DNA from: Trema orientale
Taxonomy: Eukaryota; Streptophyta; Magnoliopsida; Rosales; Cannabaceae
Reading direction: 5' to 3'
DNA length: 64,000 nucleotides
Assembly (NCBI GenBank): GCA_002914845.1
Contig: JXTC01000154.1
Location: 189,804-253,803, forward strand
Positions 43,343 through 54,241 of this stretch are shown piece by piece (the stretch's first letter is position 1; each line of letters begins with the position of its first letter). The position numbers and the translations under genes were made by a program. The notes under the pieces are model-generated. The model did not search any database, was not told the DNA's origin, and was given only the letters and a program-made list of their open reading frames with translations.

Positions 43343-44464
43343 TTAAAGCAACACGAGTTTTGTTAAGCTTTTTGGTTTAGGCTCCAATTCGGTCCAAAGT
43401 TCTTTTACACCAGCCTCCAAGACTTGCCGGAAAAATTTCATCTCTGAAGAATCTTCATCTTGGACAAATAGGATATCCGACTTCAAAGCATCTATTTTGG
43501 CACCAACTCTTCTCAATTTGTCCTCAAAGACATTACGCACAAGATGATTAGCCATAGAGAAAAACACATCATTCATCACCTTCATAGGCAAGTCAGGGCT
43601 GCAAAAACTAGCTTCCAAACGCAAAACTTCTATGATGATCAAATGAAGCAAATCGTCATCTATTTTGTCGTCAAGAAAATACATTACCTTCTCCTCATCG
43701 GTGTCTTCCCTACTTTTCCGGTCCTTATTTGCCTCGTCCGAATATGGTCCCGCCAACTTCATTGCTCCTTCAAAAAATTGCACCATCGAAACGAACATCT
43801 TCATGACAATAGAATTAGAATTCTCTTCCACGGTAAGGCATTTGAGCACAGCTTTAACTTCATAAAGACAAAGTGCTATGATTTCTTCACTCTTATTCGA
43901 AACCGCCATGATCAAGAAGAAGTACTCAATGAATAACTCAGAGATTCGAATCCCAAGTTCACTAAAAACAGACTTGAGTGCACAGAAAGCAATCTTATCC
44001 TCTTTGTTTGATTGGTCAAGCTTTTCCATCCATTCAAACAAACTTCTCTGTTCTTTCTCTCTGTTTTTCTCTGCTTCTTTTCTCCAAGTGATCTTCATAA
44101 ACTCCTGCACTCGTTCCAAGTAAGGCTTTAATGGTTGTTTGTTTGTCGTTTGGAAACGTTTCGGAACATTGTACTTGCGGAACTTCTTTTCAAACACGTC
44201 CAAATGTGCATCAAAATTCTCTATATTGGTCTTCAAAGTTTTCTTCTCCGACATCAAGCGTTCGCGTTCTTGTTTGTTGTTCCTCGAAGAAGGTTTGCGA
44301 CTTTTGCCATCTTTATGCCGAGAGTAACGCCTCCTAAGTTCTTCACATGCTTCTTGAAGATACTCGATCTCGTCTACTCCTACTGAGCCACTGTCTTTGA
44401 ACTGACTCAGTTCTTTCGTTCTCCGAGTGATGTTGTTGATCGAAATTTCGAGTTCCGATATCAT
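43343..44464 (-). CDS. KYN-SLIEW family protein B3
   Basis: Uncharacterised 373-residue protein, ATG 44462-44464. Same plan as B1: N-terminal charged helices with QFKDSGSVGVDEIEYLQEAC at 21-40, FRKYNVPKRF at 95-104, WRKEAEKNREKEQRSLFEWM at 127-146 (isoleucine of SLIEW replaced by phenylalanine), LGIRISELFIEYFFL at 170-184, TVEENSNSIVM at 211-221, IEVLRLEASFCSPDLPM at 278-294, AGVKELWTELEPKPKSLTKL at 351-370. It is 13 residues longer than B1, partly through a basic insert (RHKDGKSRKPSSRNNKQER) near 49-67. No damage seen. Confidence 0.8.
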   Translation of the reverse strand: MISELEISINNITRRTKELSQFKDSGSVGVDEIEYLQEACEELRRRYSRHKDGKSRKPSSRNNKQERERLMSEKKTLKTNIENFDAHLDVFEKKFRKYNVPKRFQTTNKQPLKPYLERVQEFMKITWRKEAEKNREKEQRSLFEWMEKLDQSNKEDKIAFCALKSVFSELGIRISELFIEYFFLIMAVSNKSEEIIALCLYEVKAVLKCLTVEENSNSIVMKMFVSMVQFFEGAMKLAGPYSDEANKDRKSREDTDEEKVMYFLDDKIDDDLLHLIIIEVLRLEASFCSPDLPMKVMNDVFFSMANHLVRNVFEDKLRRVGAKIDALKSDILFVQDEDSSEMKFFRQVLEAGVKELWTELEPKPKSLTKLVLL

Positions 44465-47400
44465 GACTGCAACTTCAAGTTCAGTTCATCCAATAAGTAG
44501 TTTCTTCTGAGAGAGACTTGATGAATAGTTTGATAAATAAAATGTAAAATGTCACACTGGAAACTAGGAATCCGAAACTAATAAAATTCTAATTGCGTAT
44601 TCAATTTTTTTAAAATAAAGCCTAATAATAATCCTAATTTATCACTATCTTATTCCGGATTATGATTCTAATCCTGAGTTATTTATTGTCAAAGGTGCTA
44701 TCCTTTTAGAGAGAACAAAGAATAATTCATTTCTGTGTATTTATATTTAAACAAATAATTGTTTGTGACAATGTGTGTATCTATAAATATATATATGGAT
44801 AGTTTCTCTTAATCATCATTTGAACTTCAAATTATCTACCCTTCAAATTGATAGTAACCGAAAGGATATCTATTAATCCCAAAGAGCTGCAAAAGCCCAC
44901 TAAAATAAATTCAAGATAAATACGTGCAATGGGAGGCTTTTGCACGGAAACAAGAAGCCGTTTATGTTTCAGTTTAAGAAAAACGACAACTAAATACAAG
45001 GTCCAGGTTTGGTTAATGTCGTCGATTCTTTATTTTTTTACTTTTTTTTTTTTTTTTTGGGAAATGTACAACGTTTCCATCAACTAAAAGTCGTTTATGT
45101 TATTGTTACATGTCGTCCATAGAAAGAGATTTCATGTTAGTTTGTGTCGTTTTTTTATTTATTATACGACTTGATTGTTTTTCGGTCATCATGGGGAACG
45201 TAAAATTCCCTCTTATTTTTTATTAATTCCTCTTTCGCTTCAACTCTTATTCTATTCTTATGTTTTTGATTGTTTTTAAACTTCTTCATCAATAAATAGT
45301 TTTCTTCTGAAAAAGACTCGATGAAGAAGATGTGGAATCAAAACATAAATAATTTGATAAATGAATGTAGGATATTACTAATAGTAATCCTAATTTATAG
45401 CTATCTTATTCCGGATCATGATTCTAATCCTAAATTGTAATATATTATTTATTGAGAAACATGTTTTTTTTTTTAGAGAGAACAGAGAATAATCCAAGTT
45501 TAATTTCCATTTAAATTTGCATTTGAATTTGATTTGTGTATTTTTCTTTAAACAGATCTATAACTCTACCTATATATATATATATATTCTCTTAATCATC
45601 ATTTGAACTTGATACTATAAGTTGATAATGTTATTTAAAATACATGATTATCGTCCCTTAGAAAACATACCATAAATGCTACGTCGTTTAGATATTTAGG
45701 TCAAAGGAGCGAAAACAAGTCTGTCTCGGTTTACGAAAAACGACAATGAAATAAAGGTCTTGGTCTAGTTAATTTTAATTTCATCGTTGCCTATTTTTTT
45801 TTTTTTTTTGAGAAGTTAGTACAACGTTTCCATCAACTTAAGATAGTTTTGTTTTGTTTTGTTTTTTTTTTCCCAAACAACATTTCGTTCATAAATAGAG
45901 ATTTCATGTTAATTAGTGTCGTTTTTATTTTTGTTAAGGAATAGTGTCGTTTTTATTTTTTTATAACGACTTTATTGATTTTCGGTCATCACTCATAAGG
46001 GAGTCATGATAACATAAAATTGCCTATTATTTATTATTATCATTATTTTTTTTTGGTGGCTTCAACCTTTATTCTGTATCTTTTGTTTTTGTTTTTGTTT
46101 TTTTAAATTTCTTCCGCAAATTAAAACCATAATTACTCAAATTAAAATAAAGCCTATAACAATCATGATTACTACTCTAAAATTTATTATAAGAATCGTG
46201 ATATTTATTTTTTTGTCAGGGAGAAAAGAGAGTGATCCAAATTTGATTTCTAATGTAACTCTGAATTTGATTTCAGTTTATCCTAAAACAAACAATAATA
46301 TGTACATCTATGTTAATCATCATTTGAACTTGACATTAAAAGTTATCTTCCTTTCAAATTGATATTAAGTGATAGGATTTATGTTATGGTCAGAGAGTGA
46401 AGTGGAAACAACAAAGTAACTTTTCTTTTTTTTTTTTTTTTTTTCAAATGAAGTAAATTGTCTTTTTGTTACTTAAAATTTTACATAATAACAAACGATT
46501 AGGCAAAGAAAAAAAGACAATAAAAAAATAAGAAGTCGTTTATGAATCCAAATTTCTGTCGTTTCTTTAACTGAAGGAGCGAAAATAACATCGTTTCAGT
46601 TTAAGGAAAACGATAATGAAAGGCATGTAGTGATTTGGTAAAGACAATAAAATTGTTTCTTTTTTTCCTCTTCTTTTTGGGACAAAACAACGTGTCCTTT
46701 ACTTTAAAAGTCGTTTATAATGGTCTTAAACGATATGTCGTATATCATTAGAGATGACATGCATGTTAATTACTGTCGTTTTCATTCATTATCAACCACG
46801 TTCTGTTTATTGATGTTTTGGTCGTCTCTCATCAGAACACTTATTTAAATACTTGTTTTTGCCTTCAATTTTACTTAACTCTGCAATTTGAATGGCACCG
46901 GCCCGAAAACAGATTACAACTTCTTCCAATAGTGTTATTAAGCGAATGCAATATTAAGAATAAAGATAAACAATCATACATACATACAAAACTAATTATG
47001 AAATTTACTCAAAGAAATAATCAAGCTTTAAGAATGTTGCAATAGTTCTACTTAAAGATACAACATTCGTACTAATTAATTCAAGATACTTGTGACCTAT
47101 CAGAAATGAAATCTAAAAGCTAAACTTATTGATTAACTTAATTAAAAGCAACACTATTTGTATACCTGATTTTGATATATAGGACTTAGCAAAAGATTCC
47201 AACTTGTTCCAAACTCTATAAGGTAACCAAATTTCAATTATACGTTCCAAATATATCTGAGCTTTTTAAACCCACTGTTCAGATAGGGACAAAAAAATAT
47301 TAATAACAAATGTCTCAATCCACAATCTAAATGGGCCCAAAACTGATTCCGAAATCTTCCAATATTCTTTACTGAGCTTGTCAGGTACTAGAAATGGTCA

Positions 47401-47615
47401 AATTCAATCATACATAGAAACTAATCTCAAAAAGCAAGAATGATCCCCTGTGTCAAATTGAATAAATGATGACTAAAGGTATAAAATATACCGAAGAAAG
47501 AAAATTTATATCGTAAGTGCTTGAATATTGTTAAACTCAAAGTAACAGAAACGAAATCAACCTTATCCAACTTTCTGTTAATGAAACATTTTATTTAGTT
47601 ATATACTGGCTTCAG
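44465..47615. repeat. Three tandem gene-less promoter units between B3 and B4
   Basis: Units start at about 44480, 45290 and 46120. Each holds, in order: an (A/G)GTTTTCTTCTGA-like leader (first two), TCCTAATTTA(T)... with CTATCTTATTCCGGAT (first two), TTAATCATCATTTGAACTT, a CGTTTATG/GTCGTTT cluster, and a C-T-rich end before CTTATTCT. This is the same order as upstream of B1 and B3. No family coding sequence lies between them, so genes were lost or only promoters were copied. 46860-47000 and 47180-47230 match the segment that follows B gene 3' ends. Variants of the palindrome lie at 45113, 45686, 46533 and 46729-46740. Confidence 0.55.
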
Positions 47616-48677
47616 TTACAGAATATTGTACCATATGTCTTGAATCCCAACATCCAATAGTTTATGAAGACGACCCTTCATTGCAGAATCGTAACCTTCA
47701 TTTGACAATTCCTTCTTCAGCTCATTCATCTTGGCTCTCACATTATTAAGTTTGTTCTTAAAAACATAATCTCTCTGATGAATTACCTGATTAGCCAAAA
47801 ACCATTCATTCGTCACCATCATTGGCATGTCCGGATAACAAAACTGAAACTCCAAACGTAGAACTTCCAAGGCGATCAGATGAAGGAGACCATACTCTAT
47901 TTTGCGCTTGAGCCGAAAATCGATCTCCTTGCTTTCCCTTTTCCCGTCGTACCGAATTGCGGCCTTCTCCATCGTCTTATCGAAAAGTTGCACCACGGAG
48001 ACGAAGGCATTGATGACAACAGAATTCTCTTCCACACTTAGGCATCTCAATAGAGTTTTGACCTCATGAAGAGCTACCGATATTGCTTTTCTCTCAGAGA
48101 TCACTGGCCTCACCAACATCAAGTAGCCAACAAGAAACTTAGATATTTGAATCCCAAGATCGATTAGAACGGTCTTCAGCGCGTCGAAAGTAGTCTTATT
48201 CGTCCATCGCATCCATTCAACCAAACTCCTCTGTTCTTTGGCTCTGTCATTCGCAGCCGGCGCTTTCACACTGAGCTTCACCAACCCTTGGATCCACTCC
48301 ACGTACTTGGGGAACTTGTTCTCGTATTTGTCCAAAGCCAGGTTTATAGCCACATGTTCTCTCTTGGCATTCTCAAGTATCTCCTTAAATATTCCCAACT
48401 CCACTTTTCGGTCCCTCGGCGATTTTCCAAACTCGTTGGGATGTTGTTCCCTCCGAAGGCTCTTTCTTATGTTGGTTTTAAAGGGGTTATCGATAGTTCT
48501 CCAGAGTTCTTTCTCTGTGGCTTCAAGAAACTCCACTTCACCTTCCTCCACGGATCCCCTGTCTTCGAAATTCTTGAGTTGGCGAACCCTCCGAAGGATT
48601 CTCAGGGATGATACTTCGTCCTCCGAAATGAGGTTATCGAGTTCGAGTTCAAGTGCTCTTACATGAATATACTCCAT
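47616..48677 (-). CDS. KYN-SLIEW family protein B4
   Basis: Uncharacterised 353-residue protein, ATG 48675-48677. Signatures: KFPKYVEW at 121-128 (KYN motif altered), KEQRSLVEWMRW at 147-158, IDLGIQISKFLVGYL at 172-186, LSVEENSVVINAF at 213-225, LEVLRLEFQFCYPDMPMMV at 270-288, AKMNELKKEL at 315-324, VGIQDIWYNIL at 343-353. It is the closest match of the truncated gene at the left window edge and of the relics at 53928 and 58928. A likely intron in the 5' leader has donor CAG/GTACTGACC near 48763 and acceptor TTCCAG/TGG near 48690. The promoter element lies at 48880-48904. Confidence 0.8.
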   Translation of the reverse strand: MEYIHVRALELELDNLISEDEVSSLRILRRVRQLKNFEDRGSVEEGEVEFLEATEKELWRTIDNPFKTNIRKSLRREQHPNEFGKSPRDRKVELGIFKEILENAKREHVAINLALDKYENKFPKYVEWIQGLVKLSVKAPAANDRAKEQRSLVEWMRWTNKTTFDALKTVLIDLGIQISKFLVGYLMLVRPVISERKAISVALHEVKTLLRCLSVEENSVVINAFVSVVQLFDKTMEKAAIRYDGKRESKEIDFRLKRKIEYGLLHLIALEVLRLEFQFCYPDMPMMVTNEWFLANQVIHQRDYVFKNKLNNVRAKMNELKKELSNEGYDSAMKGRLHKLLDVGIQDIWYNIL

Positions 48678-50275
48678 TCCTGACCACTGGAAGACCCAGA
48701 AAAGAAGATATCAAAACATGAAAAATCAAACTATCAAAGTAGAATAAGTTTAGAGGTCAGTACCTGCTCTTGCGTCTTTACTTGAACTTGAACTTCTTAG
48801 CTTTCTTGCTTTCTTTCTTTTTTTTCTTTCTAGAGAGAGAATATCTAGAAAGCGTTTCTGAAGATCAGCTCTTCCGGCAGGTATTTCCGTTATATAGGGT
48901 CAATAGTTCATTTTTTCTAATTGGAAGAAACGACGTAGCACATGGTGTAACAGAAACAACTATTGGTTTTAATCCAATTAAACTTCATGTCGTTTATTGT
49001 TTTCTTTTTTTGGGAATAATTCATGTCGTTGTTTATAGAGTGAGAAACTACGTGTGGTTTTTTCCTCTTCACAACCAACGACATGTTGTTTTACTCATTT
49101 TTAAGTCTTTTAAGTTTTCAAACATATATTTTACTATACGAATTAGAAAATATGAGGAAAAAAGAAATCCAAAGTTTTGGTCTTTTCCTATCTTCAAAAA
49201 GAAAATATTTATTGCAAGATATGAATTTACAATATAAGGTAAATTATCATCAGTTAACTTAATTATCCAGATCTTTTGGTTTGAATCAATTTTTAAAATC
49301 ACAGTAATCAAAATTCCAATATAAATTCATTGAGAAAAAAAAATCATATACGTTCGTCTAAAATTGTCACTGCACGATTCGAATGGGCCGCATAGCTTTT
49401 TGTCTACTGAGCCAAACTAGTAAACCAATATGGGATTCAGATCATATATAAAAGCTTATAAAAAGGAAAATTAGAAACAAAAGGTGGTAATTCAAGAACA
49501 ATGAGTCTACTTGAAGAATGAAGAACACTTTTACCAAAGGACCCGAAACTTTAAAATCTAACCAAATTGCAACTTTAAACTGTGACCCAATTTCAAATAT
49601 ACAAAAGAAGTAACCTTTATATCATAATTATTATCATTGCTCTGTTTTGCAAGATTGTCTTTCTATGTCTAAACATGATTAGTAGTCTAAAAAGAGGTAT
49701 TTTTTCTGCTCAAAACCTCCAAAATATGCATGAATAGCATAACTAATGTCTATGAACTGAATCTTCCTCTACTTTCTCCCAAAATGTACACGAATGGATT
49801 AATAAGGTGAAAAGCTCATAAAGCATTATTACGCAAATCTTGTAAATGCATAAACACAAGTTAAGTAATGCCTTAAGCCCTTGACAGAACAAGAAATTAT
49901 AACTAATTCCACACGAACTGAAAGACATATCCTTTTCAGCGAATAAGCAACAATTAAATCCATTTTTAGGAAAGGAAGTTATCATACATATCTGCAAATA
50001 CATCATCTATATTAATCATGATCAAGAGCATTAGTTCATATCCGTACACATAGTTAACATTACTACTCAAAGCTCAGAATTCATTAATGTCAATCACATA
50101 ATAAAACCAAGTGAACCAAAGTAAATGAAATTCATTCATAGTTTCGAGTGTAGTTCATCATCAAGTATGAAACAAGTAACCTTATTCTTAGGCTTCTCTA
50201 TTATCTAAGTAACAAAAACAAAACAAAATTTATAGTTTGAGTCTAAGACTAGTACATCAAGATCTGAAAGAAACC
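48678..50275. other. Intergenic region upstream of B4 and downstream of the A2 copy
   Basis: Palindrome variants: GTCGTTT half sites at 48990 and 49025 and AACGACATGTTGTTTT at 49078. 49560-50275 is a tandem duplicate of 51420-52137, the region downstream of A2. No gene. Confidence 0.5.
48880..48904 (-). promoter_or_regulatory. Shared promoter element of the family, copy at B4
   Basis: Plus strand GGTATTTCCGTTATATAGGG, about 200 bp before the start codon, or about 130 if the leader intron is removed. The core here is CCGTTA. Confidence 0.5.
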
Positions 50276-50410
50276 TTATTGATCAGCTCCCGGCAGCGAA
50301 TTGAATTTGTTCCATATTTCTTCAATCTTCAAATCAAACATTTCCTTCAACTCATTCCTCTTCATATTTTCATTTTCACTGGATTCAATCTTCATATCCC
50401 CATGGTTTCG
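50276..50410 (-). pseudogene. C-terminal fragment of an A2-type gene
   Basis: Encodes MKIESSENENMKRNELKEMF, then DLKIEEIWNKFNSLPGADQ and stop, matching the last 43 residues of A2. Upstream of 50410 the match ends and an unrelated stretch with repeated GTGTCTAGCA/GCTAGATAA(A)GGTGTCTA units (50410-50550) begins. Confidence 0.75.
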
Positions 50411-52137
50411 AGTGAGCGCTAGATAAAGGTGTCTAGCAACTTGACCCGAAAAGAATAAATTAATGTTGAGCACTAGATAAGTTGTCAGGCTCAGGAGTGC
50501 TAACATGAGTGTCTAGCAGTGCTAGATAAGGTGTCTAATAACTCGATCAATTGTTTAACTAGATCTAGACCCTTGATGAGATAAAGTGTTAGAGGCATTT
50601 TTGTCTTTAAAATAAAATTAAAACTTAAAAGGTGTATTCATCAAAAAAAAAAAAAAAAAACTATTGAAAGAGGTGCAAATCATAAAACATAATGTATTTT
50701 GCCAAGAACCCGTTTAGGATATGATTGAATCATGCTGATTATTTTGAGAAATTGAAGAAAGAAAAGAACTTGTTGGAACAGTTCTGTTTTGATGGCAATA
50801 CTATTGCGTTTTATTATGTAATGCCTTATATTTGCATAAATTCATGTTTATTTGTGCCTTTAAGCCCTTAACATACATAATTAGAAATTTTAATTGAATT
50901 TTTTTGAAGGCTTGAACTCTTATCTATATTATATACCTTTTTTTTTCCCACTTCAACTCTTATCCTAAATATATATACATATATATATCCTATTTCCATT
51001 GTATATGTATTATTTTTCTTCACATATATTTCTACAATTCGATTGGCCCAAAAGATTCCAACTTGTTCCAAAACTTTATAATGTAACCACATTTCAGTTT
51101 CACAATATATCTCAAATTTCAAAACGACAATAGAAATTAATTCCCCATACGATCTTCTAAGTTCAGAATGGAGAGGGAAAAAAAAGTGATAATATATCTT
51201 TTAACTACTAACCAAGTGGCCCCAAAACTGAGCTAGTCAACTACTAACCAAGATCAGATCCAGTCATATATACGTAGAAACTAATTTCAATGCACAATCT
51301 GAAAACTCAAGAATGATGCAATGTGTCAAATTCAAGGATGAAGAATGATACAAAAAATCCCAAAGTTCAGAACAATTGTTAACCAAACTTTCAACTTTCA
51401 AACGTCCCAAAGAAAGAAACCATATTCTTGTTAAACTTAGTAATGCTCTCTTTTGCAAGATTGTCTTTTTATGTCTAAATGTGAGTAGTACTCTAAAAAG
51501 ATATATGGTTTCTGCTCAAAACCTTCAGAATATGCATGAATAGCATAATTAATGTACGTATGAACTGAAACTTTAATAAATCAAAATCTTCCGAAAATTT
51601 ACAGAAATGGATTTATAATGTGAAAAGATCATAAAAGATTATCGCGCAATTCATTGAAAATTCATAAACACAAGTTAATTTACTAACGCCTTAAGCCCTT
51701 GACACAACAAGAAATTATAATTAATTCCACACGATCGAGCTGAAAAACATCTCCTTTTCAATGAATAAGCAATAATTAAATCCATATTTTAGAAAGGAAA
51801 TTATCATACATATTTGCAATTGTACATCATCTATATTACTAATGACTAGTTCATCTCTTTTCACATAGCTAACATTACTACTCAAAGCTCAAAATTCAAT
51901 GTGAATCACATAATCGAACCAAGAGTGAACCAAAGTAACCGAAATTCATTCATTCATGGTTTCGATTCTAGTTCATTATCAAGTATGAAACAAGCAAAGT
52001 AACCATCTTAGCCTAGCTACTGTGTCACCGAAAAGTAACAAAAACAATAACCAACATTTAAACTATAGTCGAGTCTAAGACTAGTACATCCAGATCTTAA
52101 AGAAAAGTCATTATTTTCTTGGGCTAAATCTTCTACC
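50411..52137. other. Intergenic region downstream of A2
   Basis: No gene. Short repeats at 50410-50550; a poly-A tract at 50644-50660; 50815-50890 is a small further copy of the GCCTTTAAGCCCTTAACA segment; 51420-52137 duplicates 49560-50275. Confidence 0.5.
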
Positions 52138-53220
52138 TTATTGATCGGCTCCTGGCAGCGAATCGAACTTGTTCCATATCTCTTTAATCATCAAATCAAA
52201 CATTTCCTTCAACTCATTCCTTTCCGCATTTTGATCTTTACTAGATTCAGGCTTCATATCCCAACTCAGCTTACTCATTTTCTCTTTGAACGATTCTCTA
52301 AGAAACTCTCCAAGCGCCATTAAGTCCTCCTTCTCCAACATCACCGAAAAGCATGGACTACAGAAAGCAGCCTCCAAAAACAGAACCATAGAGAAGATGG
52401 AACCAAAAATATAGTCATCTCTTTCGCCGTAACGAACTTCGCTCGCAGGCTCCTCCGCAGCACGTTTCCTTTTCTTGTCCTTAACTTCTTCGAGATTTTG
52501 TTTCGGAATCCTAATTCCTCTGTCCACCGATTTGATCACGGACACGAACCTCTCCGTCACGATCGAATCCTCCTCCTCCAAGCTCACGCATCGAACCGTT
52601 TGCTCAAGCTTCTTGGTCCTCTCCTTGATCTCTTTCGGCTCTGCATTGGTAAACTGCAAGAAGTACCACACGATGCGCCGAGAGAGCTCCATTCCAAGAT
52701 CAACCGCCACGGCTTTCATCGAGTCGAAGACCAGTCTTTCTTCTTCGTTGGATTGATCAAGCTGTCGAATCCACTCCCATAAGGTCTTCTCTCCGTCTTC
52801 TCTACCTTCAGTCGCGATGTCTTTCCATGGATCCAGAAATTCATGCAGAGTCCCGTAGTAGTCAGTGCCTTCCTCCGCTGCCTCAGCCTTTTCCGATACC
52901 AGTTCTACTGATCCCATGTCAGTCAGAGTCTGTTTTTGCAACTCTATTTCTTGCTTTTTATATTCTCTAATCTTCTCCTTCAATGACCGCCTTTCCTCTT
53001 CGAGTTTCAGCCAAAGTTCCATCTCTTTCACTTCCTGAGAGCTCACGGAACTAGTCCGATCTTGATCTTGATCTTGATCTTGGTCATGATCATGATCATC
53101 ATCACCACCAGTCGGAGTCTTGGAAGACTCTGCTTCGTTTTCTCTCCTGCGTTTCGCGTTCTTCAGCTCGGTAATCTCCTGCTCTAGAATGCGGATTCGG
53201 GAAACAACTTCTTGCGCCAT
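52138..53220 (-). CDS. KYN-SLIEW family protein A2
   Basis: Uncharacterised 360-residue protein. The frame is open to 53238 from TTG; the first ATG is 53218-53220 (MAQEVVSRIR), aligned with the A1 start. Residues 1-100 are charged, with KRRRENEAESS at 24-34 as in A1, followed by an aspartate-rich repeat, HDHD then QD repeated (43-54), from GATCTT/GATCAT DNA repeats at 53059-53100. Signatures: KTLWEWIRQLDQSNEE at 145-160, DLGMELSRRI at 174-183, SLEEEDSIVTERF at 213-225 for VEENS, FLEAAFCSPC at 281-290, IKEIWNKFDSLPGADQ at 345-360. A second basic cluster, KDKKRKR, is at 247-253. It shares the ADQ terminus with C1. No damage seen. Confidence 0.8.
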   Translation of the reverse strand: MAQEVVSRIRILEQEITELKNAKRRRENEAESSKTPTGGDDDHDHDQDQDQDQDRTSSVSSQEVKEMELWLKLEEERRSLKEKIREYKKQEIELQKQTLTDMGSVELVSEKAEAAEEGTDYYGTLHEFLDPWKDIATEGREDGEKTLWEWIRQLDQSNEEERLVFDSMKAVAVDLGMELSRRIVWYFLQFTNAEPKEIKERTKKLEQTVRCVSLEEEDSIVTERFVSVIKSVDRGIRIPKQNLEEVKDKKRKRAAEEPASEVRYGERDDYIFGSIFSMVLFLEAAFCSPCFSVMLEKEDLMALGEFLRESFKEKMSKLSWDMKPESSKDQNAERNELKEMFDLMIKEIWNKFDSLPGADQ

Positions 53221-53341
53221 AGCTGAGAAAAGGGTCAAGGGACTGTATTTGATTTAGAGAGTGAAAATGGGCTTTTCTTTCTCCGTTGTTGTAAAATCTC
53301 AAGGTAGTTCAATAACATTTATGTAAAGGGAGGGAAAGTTA

Positions 53342-53365
53342 GGTATTTCTCTTATGCCTGTTGCC
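53342..53365 (-). promoter_or_regulatory. Shared promoter element of the family, copy at A2
   Basis: Plus strand GGTATTTCTCTTATGCCTG, one base off the core, about 122 bp before the start codon. Confidence 0.45.
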
Positions 53366-53665
53366 AAGTTGTAACGTGTCATTAGCCCAATCGATTTAAT
53401 AATATTAATTTAAATGTCAAAATTATATATATATATATATATATATTGTTCTCTCGTTTTTTTTTTTTTCCCCAAAAGAATCTTAATATATGTAACTGAC
53501 CAAGATTTTCTTTACAAGTTATGAAACTTCGTTTGAAAGTAGTTTATGGATGCCAGTTTTGGAATATATCATATAAAGATATAAAAAGGTCGGTCTGAAA
53601 AGAAATCTTGGTATGTATTACTATATTATTTAGCCAGTTCGTAGTGTTGACCGAAATTAAACAGC

Positions 53666-53690
53666 GGGAATTTCTGTTACAAGCGGTTAA
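53666..53690 (-). promoter_or_regulatory. Shared promoter element, copy without a complete gene
   Basis: Plus strand GGGAATTTCTGTTACAAGCG then GTTAA, with CTGTTA and CGGTTA cores. It lies between A2 and the B relic at 53928. Confidence 0.45.
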
Positions 53691-53927
53691 AGAGTGGTAT
53701 TATTGCATCCGATGACAGTTGAAGAGAGGTTTAAACAAGACTGACGGACCGTCATGATGTTACATAAACTCGAATAATTAAGCGAAAATTGATGTTTTTA
53801 TAGGTATTTTTCAGATTTATTCATCTCTTCCAATCACATCTTCAATAAATTATGTCAACTGATCAAGATATGTGCAGTAAAACATGGGCACAAACTTTCT
53901 CTAAATTTTGTTTGAAAGTAGTCCTAT

Positions 53928-54066
53928 TCGCTTAATTCGCTGGATTGGTCTCTCCATCGTGTCCACTCCACCAAACTCCTCCGTTCTTTCGCTCTGTTTC
54001 TCTTAGCTGCTTCTTTCCAATTGGTCACTCCTTGATCCTCTCCACGTAATTGGGAGCATATTTTTA
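53928..54066 (-). pseudogene. B4-type gene relic
   Basis: Minus strand reads APNYVERIKE, VTNWKEAAKRNRAKERRSLV and EWTRWRDQS across one frame change. It matches KYVEWIQG and NDRAKEQRSLVEWMRWTNK of B4. About 45 codons remain. Confidence 0.7.
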
Positions 54067-54071
54067 TATTT

Positions 54072-54241
54072 GAGGAATGCTAGCTACATTCTCTTTTCCG
54101 CTCTCTTGTGTGCTTACTTGACATATGGATTTCAATATAATTTATTATATTATTCAATATTAAACTGAATAATAGAATTCACGTGTCTAAGACTGGAGAG
54201 TGTAAAAAAAAGCGAGAAGGAGAATGTATTTAACGTTCCTC
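54072..54241. mobile_element. MITE-like element, 170 bp
   Basis: Imperfect terminal inverted repeats: GAGGAATGCTAGCTACATTC at the left, and GAGGAACGTTAAATACATTC read from the right end. Target duplication not resolved. It sits 6 bp from the end of the B4-type relic. The right flank repeats CTCTTTCATACTTATACAAG at 54240 and 54295. Confidence 0.55.

Larger units (their letters stand above)
53221..53927. other. Upstream region of A2
   Basis: Holds two copies of the promoter element and a (TA)n tract at 53427-53446. No gene. Confidence 0.45.

Noticed and set aside
48238..48666. 142-codon plus-strand frame opposite B4
   Set aside because: Shadow of the B4 coding sequence; it has no signature or separate promoter.
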